A DNA stretch of 64,000 nt from SZUA-36 sp963753105. GTDB taxonomy: Bacteria > Pseudomonadota > Gammaproteobacteria > Xanthomonadales > SZUA-36. The translations under genes and the position numbers were made by a program. The notes beneath the pieces are model-generated. The model saw nothing but the letters and a program-made list of their open reading frames with translations, did no database searches and was not told where the DNA came from. Within the stretch, counting starts at the first letter, position 1. Each line of letters opens with the position of its first letter. The DNA lies in assembly GCA_963753105.1 (NCBI GenBank), contig CAVWBD010000009.1:248001-312000 (forward strand). The letters are read 5' to 3'. This document shows, in pieces, positions 49,734 to 58,717 of the stretch.

Positions 49734-51715
49734 TCATTCGATCAGAAAGCTGAATTGCCCACTGAGGGCCGGTTCTCTCAACCCGCAGTTGAGCCGGTAA
49801 AGGGTATCGCCCCATTTTGCCTTCACGCTCCTGTCCTCGACCTCTATTTTTTCTACCGCGCAACCGAGGAGGTCCGCATCGTAAGTCACTACCAGGTCGG
49901 TCGTTTCCGCCGGGCTGACCTTCACCTTTCCCGGGCTAGAGATATCAGGCTGCGTATTTGAACATCATCGGCAATACGACCGATCCGGGCATGCGTATCG
50001 AATTCATAGCGGTCTGAAATGTGGATCGAGTGGCCTTTGCGGTGACTGTAGCTCCGTTCCCATGTCTTCACACCGGATTCCTCGCCGTAGGCGGCTGCGA
50101 AATCCTGGGAAAAGACGACCTCATCCTCGGAGCTGCTGGTAAGCTGACATTTCGGGCGCTGTACTTCCTGCCCTTGCGCTGGCCCTTGCCATCGATGACC
50201 GGCATCAGGTTGTGAAACGCAGAATCCCTGACCCACTCGTTGCCATAATTCCTGCTGTAGGTGGCGCCGCCGATGTCTATGATGCCGGGGTGTCCATCCT
50301 TGTAAACGATGAAACTGCCCACGTCGTTGTGGTTGTGGCTTTCCTCGTTATGCCCTGCCTTGGCTGCAAGGTACAGACCCTCAACAGAGCCCGGCTTGTC
50401 GCGTGAGGTCATTAACTGGATATCCGGCAGCCACACATCGGCTATCAATGGCTCGGCGGCTTCAACAGCCAGTAGTTCCCGGGTGTACAGCAACTCCGGC
50501 AGGTTGCGCAGCAGGGAACGCCCACCCGGCGCCGCTGCTTCGAAATCATCCTGCGCAGCGAGGTAGGCAGCCATCGCCATCATGCTGCCCGGAGCCAATA
50601 GCCTTGCCAAAGCGATATACCAGCATCGGCGAGTGGTGGGGCCGTGGTGAGGCATCGGCGAAATTGACAAAATAGCCGCTGCCGATATAGGCCCTGGTGA
50701 TAAATTCACCCATGTTCTTGATCAGGGCATGATCGAATTCATCGATCCGGCCGCCGCGTTGCCATGTTTACCAGGTCAAGGCATTCGAAAGTCGAACCGG
50801 CTGCATGCCCCCAGTAACTCGTTCCCTCATCGGAGCCCCCGTCCGCGGGGTGAGGCTCCAGGTAGTTGTCCAGGTATCCAAATACCTGGTGGACGAAGCT
50901 GGCGCGGCGCGCCCCGTCCTTTTCCAACAGCAGGATGCTGGCCAGCAGGTTTGAACTGATCCACGGGTTCCAGTTATTGGGGCGGCGCTCGAGGAAAGAC
51001 CTTCTCTCGTAAGACAGCGTGGGATCGTCGATATCTTGTGCGGCCCCGGTCCATCGGTAGGTTGGTCTGCTTTCAATGACCTTGAAGACACGCCGGTCGA
51101 TTTCGAGGTAGATTCGTTCACGGATCATCGGGTGAACAGCGTCCAGGCTGGTCAGCCCAACAGATACGACGTCCAGGCCAGTATCTGCGCGGTTTGCGCG
51201 GCAAACAGGTCTACCACGGGATCATTGACATCGGGCAGGCCGTGGCCTCTTTCCTGCAGGGAAAGGTGCGCCGGCACACCCCAGAAAGTCTCTTCGGAAA
51301 TGGCCCAGATACCATTGACAATATCTTCCAGGAACCGGCCCTTGCCCTCGACCAGTTCCCCCGTCACCAACGCGACCAATGCCACCCGCCGTTTAAAATG
51401 GGTGTCCTGGTAACGCGTCCGGTTGCCGTCCTGCACGTAGTCCAGGAAGACCGATGCCTTGCCCACGGGCCAGTCATAACCCAGGTACTGTTCTGCGTTC
51501 CCGATCAGGGCATCGTATTTTGCCGGCGGCAGCAACCGCTGCCATTTTTCCGCCTGGAGTGATACCGGGTACGGTACCCAGTCCGTTGGCTCCAGGATGA
51601 CCTGCTCCAGGAATTCCGCGGAATATTCACCGCCCAGATTGCTTTGCGCCGCTTGTGCCTGCACTAATGTAGCAGGCAAAGCAGCACAGCACTGATGATG
51701 GCTAAATTTCTTCAA
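49734..51715 (-). CDS. Heparinase II/III-family lyase, heavily frameshifted
   Basis: Such lyases have an alpha/alpha toroid followed by a beta-sandwich. The signal peptide region is shifted: removing an A gives FAIISAVLLCLLATLVQAQA. The toroid includes YDALIGNAEQYLGYDWPVG, NNWNPWISSNLLASILLLEK and SDEGTSYWGHAAGSTFECLD. The heparinase II/III signature EESHNHNDVGSFIVYKDG with GIIDIGGATYSRNYG is uninterrupted at about 50250-50350. The C-terminal sandwich ends with WGDTLYRLNCGLREP. Breaks are near 51690, 51150, 50760, 50690, 50600, 50190 and 49930. About 650 residues. Clear family, uncertain substrate (heparin, alginate, ulvan and other uronans are all known for the fold). Confidence 0.75.
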
Positions 51716-51750
51716 GTGTTCCTCAAAACCAGTCGGTTACGGCATACCGC

Positions 51751-53005
51751 TCACTTGGCCTGCTGCATCTGCGATGCGGCCAGCAGGAAGGCGCCAACAC
51801 CATAGAGCTGGCTGTCGGTTGCAAACACACTGTCCGGGGCCGCACCGATCGGCTGGACCCAGCCCAGCTTGCCATCATCGGCAACCGCGCTGACCAGTGC
51901 CTGCCAGCCCTTGTTGACCACCGGGCCGTAGGTCTCGGCATCCAGGTAGACCGCTGTTCACACCCCAGGCCAGACCATAGGTCATGAAACCGGAACCACT
52001 GGTTTCCGGTGTTGGATCCGGGTCTTCGTCCAGCAAGGACGGGCTCCAGAAGCCATTGTCATGCTGCAGGCTTGCGATCGTGGCGGACATGTCCTTGAAC
52101 AACTGAACATATTTCGGGTACGACGGGTGATCCTGTGGCAGGATCCTGAGAATATTGACCAGGCCGGCATACACCCAGCCATTGCCACGCGCCCAGAAGA
52201 TCTTGTTACCGGCCTCTTCACGCTGTTCAAAATAGCGGCTGTCGCGGAAGTACAGGTGGGTCTCGGGGTCTTTCAGGTATTCGGTGGTGGCCCAGAATTC
52301 CTTGTCGGCATAGGCCATGTACTGTTCTTCGCCGGTCGCCAGTGTCAGCATGATCCAGGTCTGCGGAGACATGAACAAGGCGTCGCACCAGCACCAGCGC
52401 AGCTGGCAAGCACGTCCCACACCGCGGATGCCATCACCGAGAAACTCCAATGAACCACTCGGGTTGGCCACCAGGATCTGGTTGAACTGCCGGATCGTGT
52501 GGTCGATCATGTCCGGGTCTTTTTCCATCTCGTAGAATTTCAGGTACATCTGGCCGACGATGTGGTCGTCGCCATGGAACAGGCGGTCGCCCAGCTTCCA
52601 TTCTTCTTCTTCGGCTATCTTCCTGAGCGGCTCGAAATAGACTTTATTGCCCGGCAACTCGGCCCAGTTCATCATGCCGACGTACAACGCGCCATGGTCC
52701 CAGCCCCGGCGGTCGGCGATGTTATTACGGTAATTGCGCATGTAATCACTTAGGTTGTCCATGTTGGCGACCTGCCAGTCCGCCACTGCATCGCCAATGG
52801 CGTCAACCGTGGCCGGGTCAAAGGCATTGGCATCCCGTTGTGCAAAGAGATCGGGCTCGGGGCTCACCGGGGTTTCAACGTTCGTTTCAGCCTGGCTGAC
52901 CGGTTCGGCCGCGTCATTCTTTTCGGCTTCACAGGCCGACAGGGCACCCACACAAGCAAGCAGTAAACCGAAAAGTTGGAACCTGTTAAATCGGATGTTG
53001 TTCAT
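51751..53005 (-). CDS. GH105/GH88-type unsaturated uronyl hydrolase lipoprotein, one frameshift
   Basis: Removes the unsaturated uronate that lyases leave at the non-reducing end. The lipobox GALSAC gives a lipid-anchored Cys25. The (alpha/alpha)6 domain shows GWDHGALYVGMMNWAE, RLFHGDDHIVGQMYLKFYEM, CDALFMSPQTWIMLTLATG, IFWARGNGWVYAGLVNIL and ETSGSGFMTYGLAWGVNSG. These are the landmarks of the Glyco_hydro_88 fold, including Asp residues that protonate the substrate. A shift near 51955 continues as TYGPVVNKGWQALVSAVADD to the stop at 51751. About 418 residues. It lies next to KduI and three lyases, fitting the pathway exactly. Confidence 0.86.
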
Positions 53006-53038
53006 TTCATCACCTGTTCAAAATTAATGTGCCGACAG

Positions 53039-53869
53039 CTACAAGAGGTCTTTGATGCCGACGTGGTCCATGTCCGGGAAGTCCTGGTTTTCACCACCCA
53101 TGGCCCAGATAAAGGTGTAATTGCGCGTGCCGACGCCACTGTGGATCGACCAGCTCGGCGAGGCGACTGCCTGGCCGTTCCTGACCACGATCGAACGTGT
53201 GCCATCGGGCGCACCCATGAAATGGAACACGCACTGGTCGTCATCCAGGTCAAAATACATGTATACCTCGGTACGGCGACGGTGGGTATGCACGGGCATG
53301 GTGTTCCAGTTGCTGCCAGGGGAGAGCTGCGTGAAACCCATGACGAGTTGGCAGGTATCCACGAGACCGGGCAGGATCGACTGGTGGATCACGCGATCGT
53401 TGCACTCCTCCATGGAGCCCATTTCCAGCCGGTTGGCATCTTCCTTTTTTACCAGTTTCGTCGGGTACGCCTTGTGCGCCGGGTAACTCGCAAAGTAGAA
53501 CCTGGCCGGCGTATCGGGTGATGTGCTACTGAACTCGACTTCCTTGCTGCCGCGGCCGATGTACAGGCTGTCGCGGTTGTCCATTTCATAGCTCTTGCCA
53601 TCGACGAGGACCGTGCCGGTGTCACCAATATTGATCACGCCGATTTCCCGGCGCTGGGCAAAGTAGTCAGAGGCCAGTTCCTTGTGAACCGGCAAGGTAA
53701 GCGCGTCACCCACGGGCACTGCTGAACCGATCACGCTGCGTTCCACGTCCGTGTAGCACAGTGTCACTTCACCCGGCACGAACATGTTGTCGATCAGGTA
53801 GGCCTCGCGTAATTCTTCCGTCGTCATCCTGCGATAGCGTTCGCGGTCTGCTGTGTATAAAAAGTCCAT
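53039..53869 (-). CDS. kduI: 5-keto-4-deoxyuronate isomerase
   Basis: Converts 4-deoxy-L-threo-5-hexosulose uronate to 3-deoxy-D-glycero-2,5-hexodiulosonate. The 276-residue protein matches KduI along its whole length. Metal ligands H194, H196, E201 and H243 are visible (MPVHTHRRRTEVYMYFD and WSIHSGVG), and the C-terminal GGENQDFPDMDHVGIKDLL is typical. The start at 53869 fits the usual KduI N-terminus (MDFLYTADRERYRRM) and has GGAGA eight bases upstream; an earlier ATG at 53887 is possible. It is intact. It is transcribed with GH105 and DUF4861 genes, and its product goes to the KduD at 62772. Confidence 0.95.
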   Translation of the reverse strand: MDFLYTADRERYRRMTTEELREAYLIDNMFVPGEVTLCYTDVERSVIGSAVPVGDALTLPVHKELASDYFAQRREIGVINIGDTGTVLVDGKSYEMDNRDSLYIGRGSKEVEFSSTSPDTPARFYFASYPAHKAYPTKLVKKEDANRLEMGSMEECNDRVIHQSILPGLVDTCQLVMGFTQLSPGSNWNTMPVHTHRRRTEVYMYFDLDDDQCVFHFMGAPDGTRSIVVRNGQAVASPSWSIHSGVGTRNYTFIWAMGGENQDFPDMDHVGIKDLL

Positions 53870-53943
53870 ACTATGTTTCTCCATCATTCATCGCGGCCGT
53901 CAGCCTGCGAAGTGCTGCAATATTATTGATTCCCCGCTGTCGC

Positions 53944-54906
53944 TTACTGACCGGCCCTTGAATCGAGATATTCATTCCACGCTTCAATCGTGGTGATTTC
54001 CTGCGCACCTTCCCAGGCAAATCCGGCCCGGAAGCTCAGCTCGCCGCTTTTCTTGGTAGAGGTAAGCAGCCAGATATGACTGGTGTCCTTGTCCTCAGAG
54101 GGTATATGCATGATTCTCCCGGTGAGGCCAGGCGCCATCAGGACACCCGTGCCCACACCCATTTCATCGATGGCTTCCCATGTGGATATTCTGCCAGTCT
54201 CCTGGTTGCTGAATACCTGTGCTTTTTCATCGTGAGTTGTCAGGCCAATCACAATCGACAGTAACGCCGGCTGGCCATTCAGTGTGAAAACCGAATTTAC
54301 GCGGTATAACTGTTCACCCAGCGCCAGGGAAATGGTCTTGCTTTCAGCAACCAGGCCCAGCGGTGTTTCCCACTCGTATTGCAGGACGAATTCAACCATC
54401 TCACCACCGCTTTGCAGTACCTCGTAGCTGCTGTACTTGCCCGCCGGCCAGGCTTTACCATTGACCCAGATGGCCGTACCGCCGACACCGCGACTATCGC
54501 CGACGTGGAAGGGGTCATAACCTTCACCGTGGTCTTCGTGGTAACTGATGTCAGCCAGGAACCCTTCATACCACTTGTCGATGATCGAATAAGGGACTTT
54601 CTTCAGCCAGGCGTCCACGCCGCTGACCTGCCCTTTACCACTTGAGTTCGGGCCATAGACCCTGAACGCCACCTTGTCGTTTTCCCAGGCGAAATCGTCT
54701 TCGCGTTCCGGTACAAAACGGCCGTAGGCCTTTGTCACGTACTCGGTTTGGATGACTGGCTCGGGTGTCGCATCGGTCATGGTCTCGGCAACATCGGTGG
54801 TTTGCTGCGTGGCCGGGGTCTGCTCGACCGCCGGGTCACAGGCGCCGAGCATGAATAGCATCAGGTATACGACGGTTATTCCGATAAAGGTTTTAATAAT
54901 GTTCAT
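53944..54906 (-). CDS. DUF4861 domain lipoprotein
   Basis: 320 residues. The lipobox MLGAC gives a lipid-anchored Cys; a Thr/Gln-rich linker follows. The body (YGRFVPEREDDFAWENDKVA, FHVGDSRGVGGTAIWVNGK, SIVIGLTTHDEKAQVF) matches the DUF4861 family, beta-rich proteins frequently found in alginate, pectin and ulvan loci beside KduI. Their activity is unclear (lyase or mutarotase-like roles have been considered). Intact. A second DUF4861 protein, without a lipobox, lies at 61392. Confidence 0.83.
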   Translation of the reverse strand: MNIIKTFIGITVVYLMLFMLGACDPAVEQTPATQQTTDVAETMTDATPEPVIQTEYVTKAYGRFVPEREDDFAWENDKVAFRVYGPNSSGKGQVSGVDAWLKKVPYSIIDKWYEGFLADISYHEDHGEGYDPFHVGDSRGVGGTAIWVNGKAWPAGKYSSYEVLQSGGEMVEFVLQYEWETPLGLVAESKTISLALGEQLYRVNSVFTLNGQPALLSIVIGLTTHDEKAQVFSNQETGRISTWEAIDEMGVGTGVLMAPGLTGRIMHIPSEDKDTSHIWLLTSTKKSGELSFRAGFAWEGAQEITTIEAWNEYLDSRAGQ

Positions 54907-54935
54907 TAGTCTTCACTCACGATTGTCAGGATTTA

Positions 54936-55097
54936 AGGAGCCTCTGATTTGTTCTGGGCGGAGTAGATTTTGATTCAAAATGTCCAGCTTTAAGGCGCGG
55001 ATCGAACGTAATAGCCCAGCTATTGCGAAGATTCGCAACACAGAAGCTGGACATTTTGGACACAAGATACACGTTCATGAATAGATCAGAGGCTCCT
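54936..55097. repeat. Triple nested palindrome overlapping the 3' end of the GH39-like gene
   Basis: Three inverted repeats are centred on one point. The outer 13-base arms at 54936-54948 and 55085-55097, the middle 15-base arms at 54976-54990 and 55044-55058, and the inner 7-base arms (TTGCGAA/TTCGCAA, 55023-55038) are all perfect. The right outer arm contains the stop codon and last residues of the GH39-like gene. The whole could fold into a long cruciform or RNA stem between GH39 and DUF4861. Confidence 0.8.
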
Positions 55098-56654
55098 CAG
55101 AAGCAGTTCACTGCGCTCAGCAATGGCCAGCGGATAATCGGCCAGCGGCAATCCGCTGAACTTTGTCTTGCCGGATGCGGATTCGAATGACTCGAGGGCA
55201 TATACGCTGCCGGTCAACAGGTCGATAAGCACCGGTTCCCTGAATTCAGTTTCCACTTCCAATGAAACTGTCGCATATTGCGCAACCGTCTCCTGCGGGA
55301 ACCACGGTAGCCAGTAGGCCAGGAATGCTGCATTGTCGGACTTGTAGGATGCCAATAGCGGTACTGACGGGAATGCATCCTCATATTCACCGATACCGTA
55401 AAAATGACCGGCGTCCGTAACCCGGATCCGGTATCCAGGATCAATGCGCCGGTAACGCGCATCCATCGCAGAACACAGGTTCTGGTAAGCGTAATAGGCC
55501 GGTTTGGGAAGGCCTGTCACCGCATCCAGGATGCACTTCTGGTTAATCCCCTCCGCGTGCATGCGGCTGCCATCCCTTTCCGGGGCGCCAAACCTCTTGT
55601 CGAGCTCCGTCGGATTCCGCTTGGTCGGTGCGGGTGTTGGCGTCTTGTCATCGGACAACTTGAAATAATTGCTCAGCGTGGTCTGGCAGAACCAGGTATC
55701 CACGAAGCTCTGGCGCAACAGCCACTTGGCCTGGATATTGTGGCCCCAGGGGCCGGTGCCGCGGTAACCGGTCGTGCGGCTTTGCGACGCCATGCCGCAC
55801 TCGCCCTGCCAGATTTCGAAATTCGGGTTGTGCTTGTCCAGCACCGCCTTGAACTCTTCCATCCGGTAGGCACGGTTTTCAGGCCGGGTGCCGTAGTTAT
55901 GGAAACTCACGATATCGATTTTTTCCGGCTCGCAATGGGACAGGAACTCGTCACAAAAAGCGGGTGAGATCCCAGCTGTCGAACCGGCAATGATCTTCGC
56001 TTGCGGATGCAGCTCACGTATTTTCCTGACCGTCACGTTTACCAGCTTGCCGTAATCTTCGCCATTGACCGGTGCGCCCCAGTAATTACGGTGGTTGGGC
56101 TCGTTCCAGACCTCCCAGTACTGGATGCGGTCTTTGTAGCGCTCGATGGCGGCCTCGACAAATACCAGCCAGGCCGCCCGCGTGGCGTCATCCAGCGGCG
56201 GCGCCGGGCTGTCGCCATAAATGGCAGCCAGCCTGGGATCGTCATAGCGGCCAACCCCCGTATACATGGCATTGCCATTGGTCACGGTCACGAACGGCGT
56301 AATTCCGAAACGCAAAAGGGCATCGACCGACTCATCGGTGCGCGACCAGTCAAACTGGCCCTTTTGTCTTTCCACGTTGCCCCAGCCAAACAGGACCCGG
56401 GTCCACTTGACCCCGATCGCCCTGGCCATCGACAACGTTTTTTCATCGAAGGCGCCAGCCTGGACACCCCAGTAGGAACCCTCTATTTGATCCGAGGACT
56501 TCGGTTTTAACTTGCCGAGCTTTGTTAAGCTTTCAAAAGCCTTATTAACCATGCCGGCGTCATCACATTCGGTCGCACCGGCCACCAGGTTCACGGGTGC
56601 GGCCGCTGCGCCGCCTGCGATCAACGAGGATTTGATAAATTTGCGTCGTTTCAC
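55086..56654 (-). CDS. GH39-like clan-A glycosidase, Tat-type signal
   Basis: 522 residues. The N-terminus MKRRKFIKSSLIAGG is twin-arginine-like. The barrel carries WEVWNEPNHRNYWG with acid/base Glu185 and FEIWQGECGMA with nucleophile Glu285, the usual spacing of clan GH-A. GH39 members are beta-xylosidases and alpha-iduronidases, so a role on xylose or iduronate side residues of the glycan is plausible. A C-terminal beta-domain starts near residue 420. Intact. It stands 34 bases after the GH2 stop and its stop lies inside the nested palindrome at 54936-55097. A related family such as GH5 or GH30 cannot be excluded. Confidence 0.75.
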   Translation of the reverse strand: MKRRKFIKSSLIAGGAAAAPVNLVAGATECDDAGMVNKAFESLTKLGKLKPKSSDQIEGSYWGVQAGAFDEKTLSMARAIGVKWTRVLFGWGNVERQKGQFDWSRTDESVDALLRFGITPFVTVTNGNAMYTGVGRYDDPRLAAIYGDSPAPPLDDATRAAWLVFVEAAIERYKDRIQYWEVWNEPNHRNYWGAPVNGEDYGKLVNVTVRKIRELHPQAKIIAGSTAGISPAFCDEFLSHCEPEKIDIVSFHNYGTRPENRAYRMEEFKAVLDKHNPNFEIWQGECGMASQSRTTGYRGTGPWGHNIQAKWLLRQSFVDTWFCQTTLSNYFKLSDDKTPTPAPTKRNPTELDKRFGAPERDGSRMHAEGINQKCILDAVTGLPKPAYYAYQNLCSAMDARYRRIDPGYRIRVTDAGHFYGIGEYEDAFPSVPLLASYKSDNAAFLAYWLPWFPQETVAQYATVSLEVETEFREPVLIDLLTGSVYALESFESASGKTKFSGLPLADYPLAIAERSELLLRSL

Positions 56655-56688
56655 TGCTATTCTCCGTCACGTTCCGTGCTTCGCCGTA

Positions 56689-58575
56689 TCAACGACCTTG
56701 TGCTACGAGCTCTCTGTAGTAGTCACGCAGCACGAAAAATGCCTGTTTTTTGTCGCCCATTGGCGAAATGATGCCCTTGCGGTTCCAGTAATCCTGGTAA
56801 GCGTGGTGCATACGCCTGGGTGAATGGAAATCCTTCAGAATCCACGGCGAAAGACCTGTGAGCCCGGGTACTTTTTTGACCATCTCCAGCGTCACCTTGT
56901 AGTACTCGGCCTGGAATTCCTCCGAGAACTTCTCCAGCCCGGGGTCGTGGAAGCCGTACAGTGCGCCCGCGCCGAACTCGGAGAACAGGAAGGGCTTGCC
57001 ACTTGGGTTTTGCCACTCGTTACCGGGAACCCTGCTCAACGGTGCCTTGCCGTACCAGCCCTGGTAGGTATTCACGGCGACGACATCGATCAGTTCCGCC
57101 AGCGGGTCATCGACCACGTAAACCCCTTCTTTGCCCTTTAAGTTATGCAATGCCGCGGTGATCAGCCGGGTTCCATCCAGCTTCCGGGCAGCAGAGATAA
57201 CCTTGTCCAGGAAGGCCAACCGCTCATCCGTCTGCGGTGTTTCGTTGGCTACGCTCCAGAAGATGATCGAGGCGCGGTTGCGGTCGCGGATGATGTTCTC
57301 CCGTTGCATCTGCTTTGCCAGGGCCAGTGTGTCGGGGTTTTCAAAATCGACATCCCAGTACACCGGGATTTCACTCCAGACCAGCAGACCCATCTCATCG
57401 GCCAGCCGGGTCATGACTTCAGCATGGGGGTAATGCGCCAATCGCACAAAGTTGGCATGCAGATCGTTCTTGGCAACATCCAGCAAGGCCCGTGCACTCG
57501 CCTCGTCAAATGCCCTGCTCGGCGGTTCCCCGAGGGTTTCTTCATGCAGGGAGATGCCACGCAGGAATACCGGTTCGCCATTGATCAGGATCTCGCTACC
57601 GTTAACGGCAATCGTACGAAACCCGATGCGGTCGCTAACTGCATTCCCTGCCGTGCTGACACTGACTTCGTAGAGCTTTGGCGCATCGGGGCTCCAGCGT
57701 TGCATACCTGCTGGAATTTCCACCTCCATGGCGACAACGCCGGATGCATCACTTGTACCGCCCAGGTTTATATCCAGTTCCGGTATTTCAACTGAAACCT
57801 TCCTGCCATCCACTTCATCCCCACCCAGGCGAACTGTCGCCAACAGGCTGTTACCGGACAAGCGCAGGAAATAGTCATGCACATAAGTAGCGGGGACACT
57901 GACCAGGTGTACGGGCCGCGTCAGGCCGCCGTAGTTCTTCCAATCCGTGATGGGCGTGGGCACGGAATCATTGGCGTGTTGCGAATCGACACCGACCACG
58001 ATCCAGTTTCGCCCCTGTTGCAGCTGTTGTGTAACGTCGTAGGCAAACGGGGTAAAACCGCCCTCGTGCTCACCCACTTTTTCGCCGTTGACATAAACCA
58101 GCGCCTTGTAATTGGCAGCGCCGAAGTGCAGGAAACTTCGCTCAGCGCGTTGCTCATCCAACTCAATGACACAACGGAACCAGACCAGGCCGTCAAACCA
58201 CGTCAGCTGAGGATCACGCCCATTCCAGTCACCCGGAATCGCCATCAGGGGGGCTGCGTTGAAGTTGTATTCGAGGAAATCCACCGGGCTGTTCGGCTCC
58301 GCCACGTCCTCAAATACTGCTGTGCGGCGCCGGTCTGCCCGCAATATGCCGATCTTTTGCGGGTCCACGATGTAATTCCATTGCCCGGACAGATCGACTG
58401 CATCACGTGCGGTGACATTGATCAGGGCGGTGGAATAAGTACCGGGACCCGCTTGTTCAGTCTCCGCAATCGCCATGGCGCTCAGAGAGCATGCGGCCAG
58501 AAACACCATGCAGGCTGTAGATATTCTCAGGATTAGTCGAGCTTGGTTTTCAAAGCCAATACGCAATTCGGTCAT
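56689..58575 (-). CDS. GH2 glycosidase (beta-glucuronidase/galactosidase-like), secreted or lipid-anchored
   Basis: 628 residues, intact. A signal region with LAACS near residue 28 suggests lipoprotein or Sec export. The GH2 order is complete: jelly-roll (FLHFGAANYKALVYVNGEKV), Ig-like domain, then the barrel with FLRGISLHEE and YPHAEVMTRLADEMGLLVW. Catalytic candidates are Glu445 (WSVANETPQ) and Glu533 (LFSEFGAGALYG). Family members hydrolyse beta-glucuronides, galactosides or mannosides. It is the first gene of the long minus-strand operon, starting 76 bases from the candidate operator at 58651. Confidence 0.88.
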   Translation of the reverse strand: MTELRIGFENQARLILRISTACMVFLAACSLSAMAIAETEQAGPGTYSTALINVTARDAVDLSGQWNYIVDPQKIGILRADRRRTAVFEDVAEPNSPVDFLEYNFNAAPLMAIPGDWNGRDPQLTWFDGLVWFRCVIELDEQRAERSFLHFGAANYKALVYVNGEKVGEHEGGFTPFAYDVTQQLQQGRNWIVVGVDSQHANDSVPTPITDWKNYGGLTRPVHLVSVPATYVHDYFLRLSGNSLLATVRLGGDEVDGRKVSVEIPELDINLGGTSDASGVVAMEVEIPAGMQRWSPDAPKLYEVSVSTAGNAVSDRIGFRTIAVNGSEILINGEPVFLRGISLHEETLGEPPSRAFDEASARALLDVAKNDLHANFVRLAHYPHAEVMTRLADEMGLLVWSEIPVYWDVDFENPDTLALAKQMQRENIIRDRNRASIIFWSVANETPQTDERLAFLDKVISAARKLDGTRLITAALHNLKGKEGVYVVDDPLAELIDVVAVNTYQGWYGKAPLSRVPGNEWQNPSGKPFLFSEFGAGALYGFHDPGLEKFSEEFQAEYYKVTLEMVKKVPGLTGLSPWILKDFHSPRRMHHAYQDYWNRKGIISPMGDKKQAFFVLRDYYRELVAQGR

Positions 58576-58650
58576 GCTGCACCTTTCCAGGCCGATAAGT
58601 TTTTGGAATCATAAAACACCATGGTCAAGCAATGGTGTTGCAGTGATTAT

Positions 58651-58666
58651 ATGTTAACGTTATCAT
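58651..58666. promoter_or_regulatory. Candidate LacI-family operator in the divergent GH2/beta-helix promoter
   Basis: ATGTTAACGTTATCAT lies between the divergent starts at 58575 (minus) and 58718 (plus). It matches 45560-45575 except for one base (A for G at position 7). A central-CG near-palindrome of this size is typical of LacI-family operators. It would let one repressor block both operons, including its own gene at 60292. Confidence 0.7.
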
Positions 58667-58717
58667 TTTGTGAACCATGTTCCCATGCTCTATGGATTGT
58701 TTTTTCAGGAGATCACC

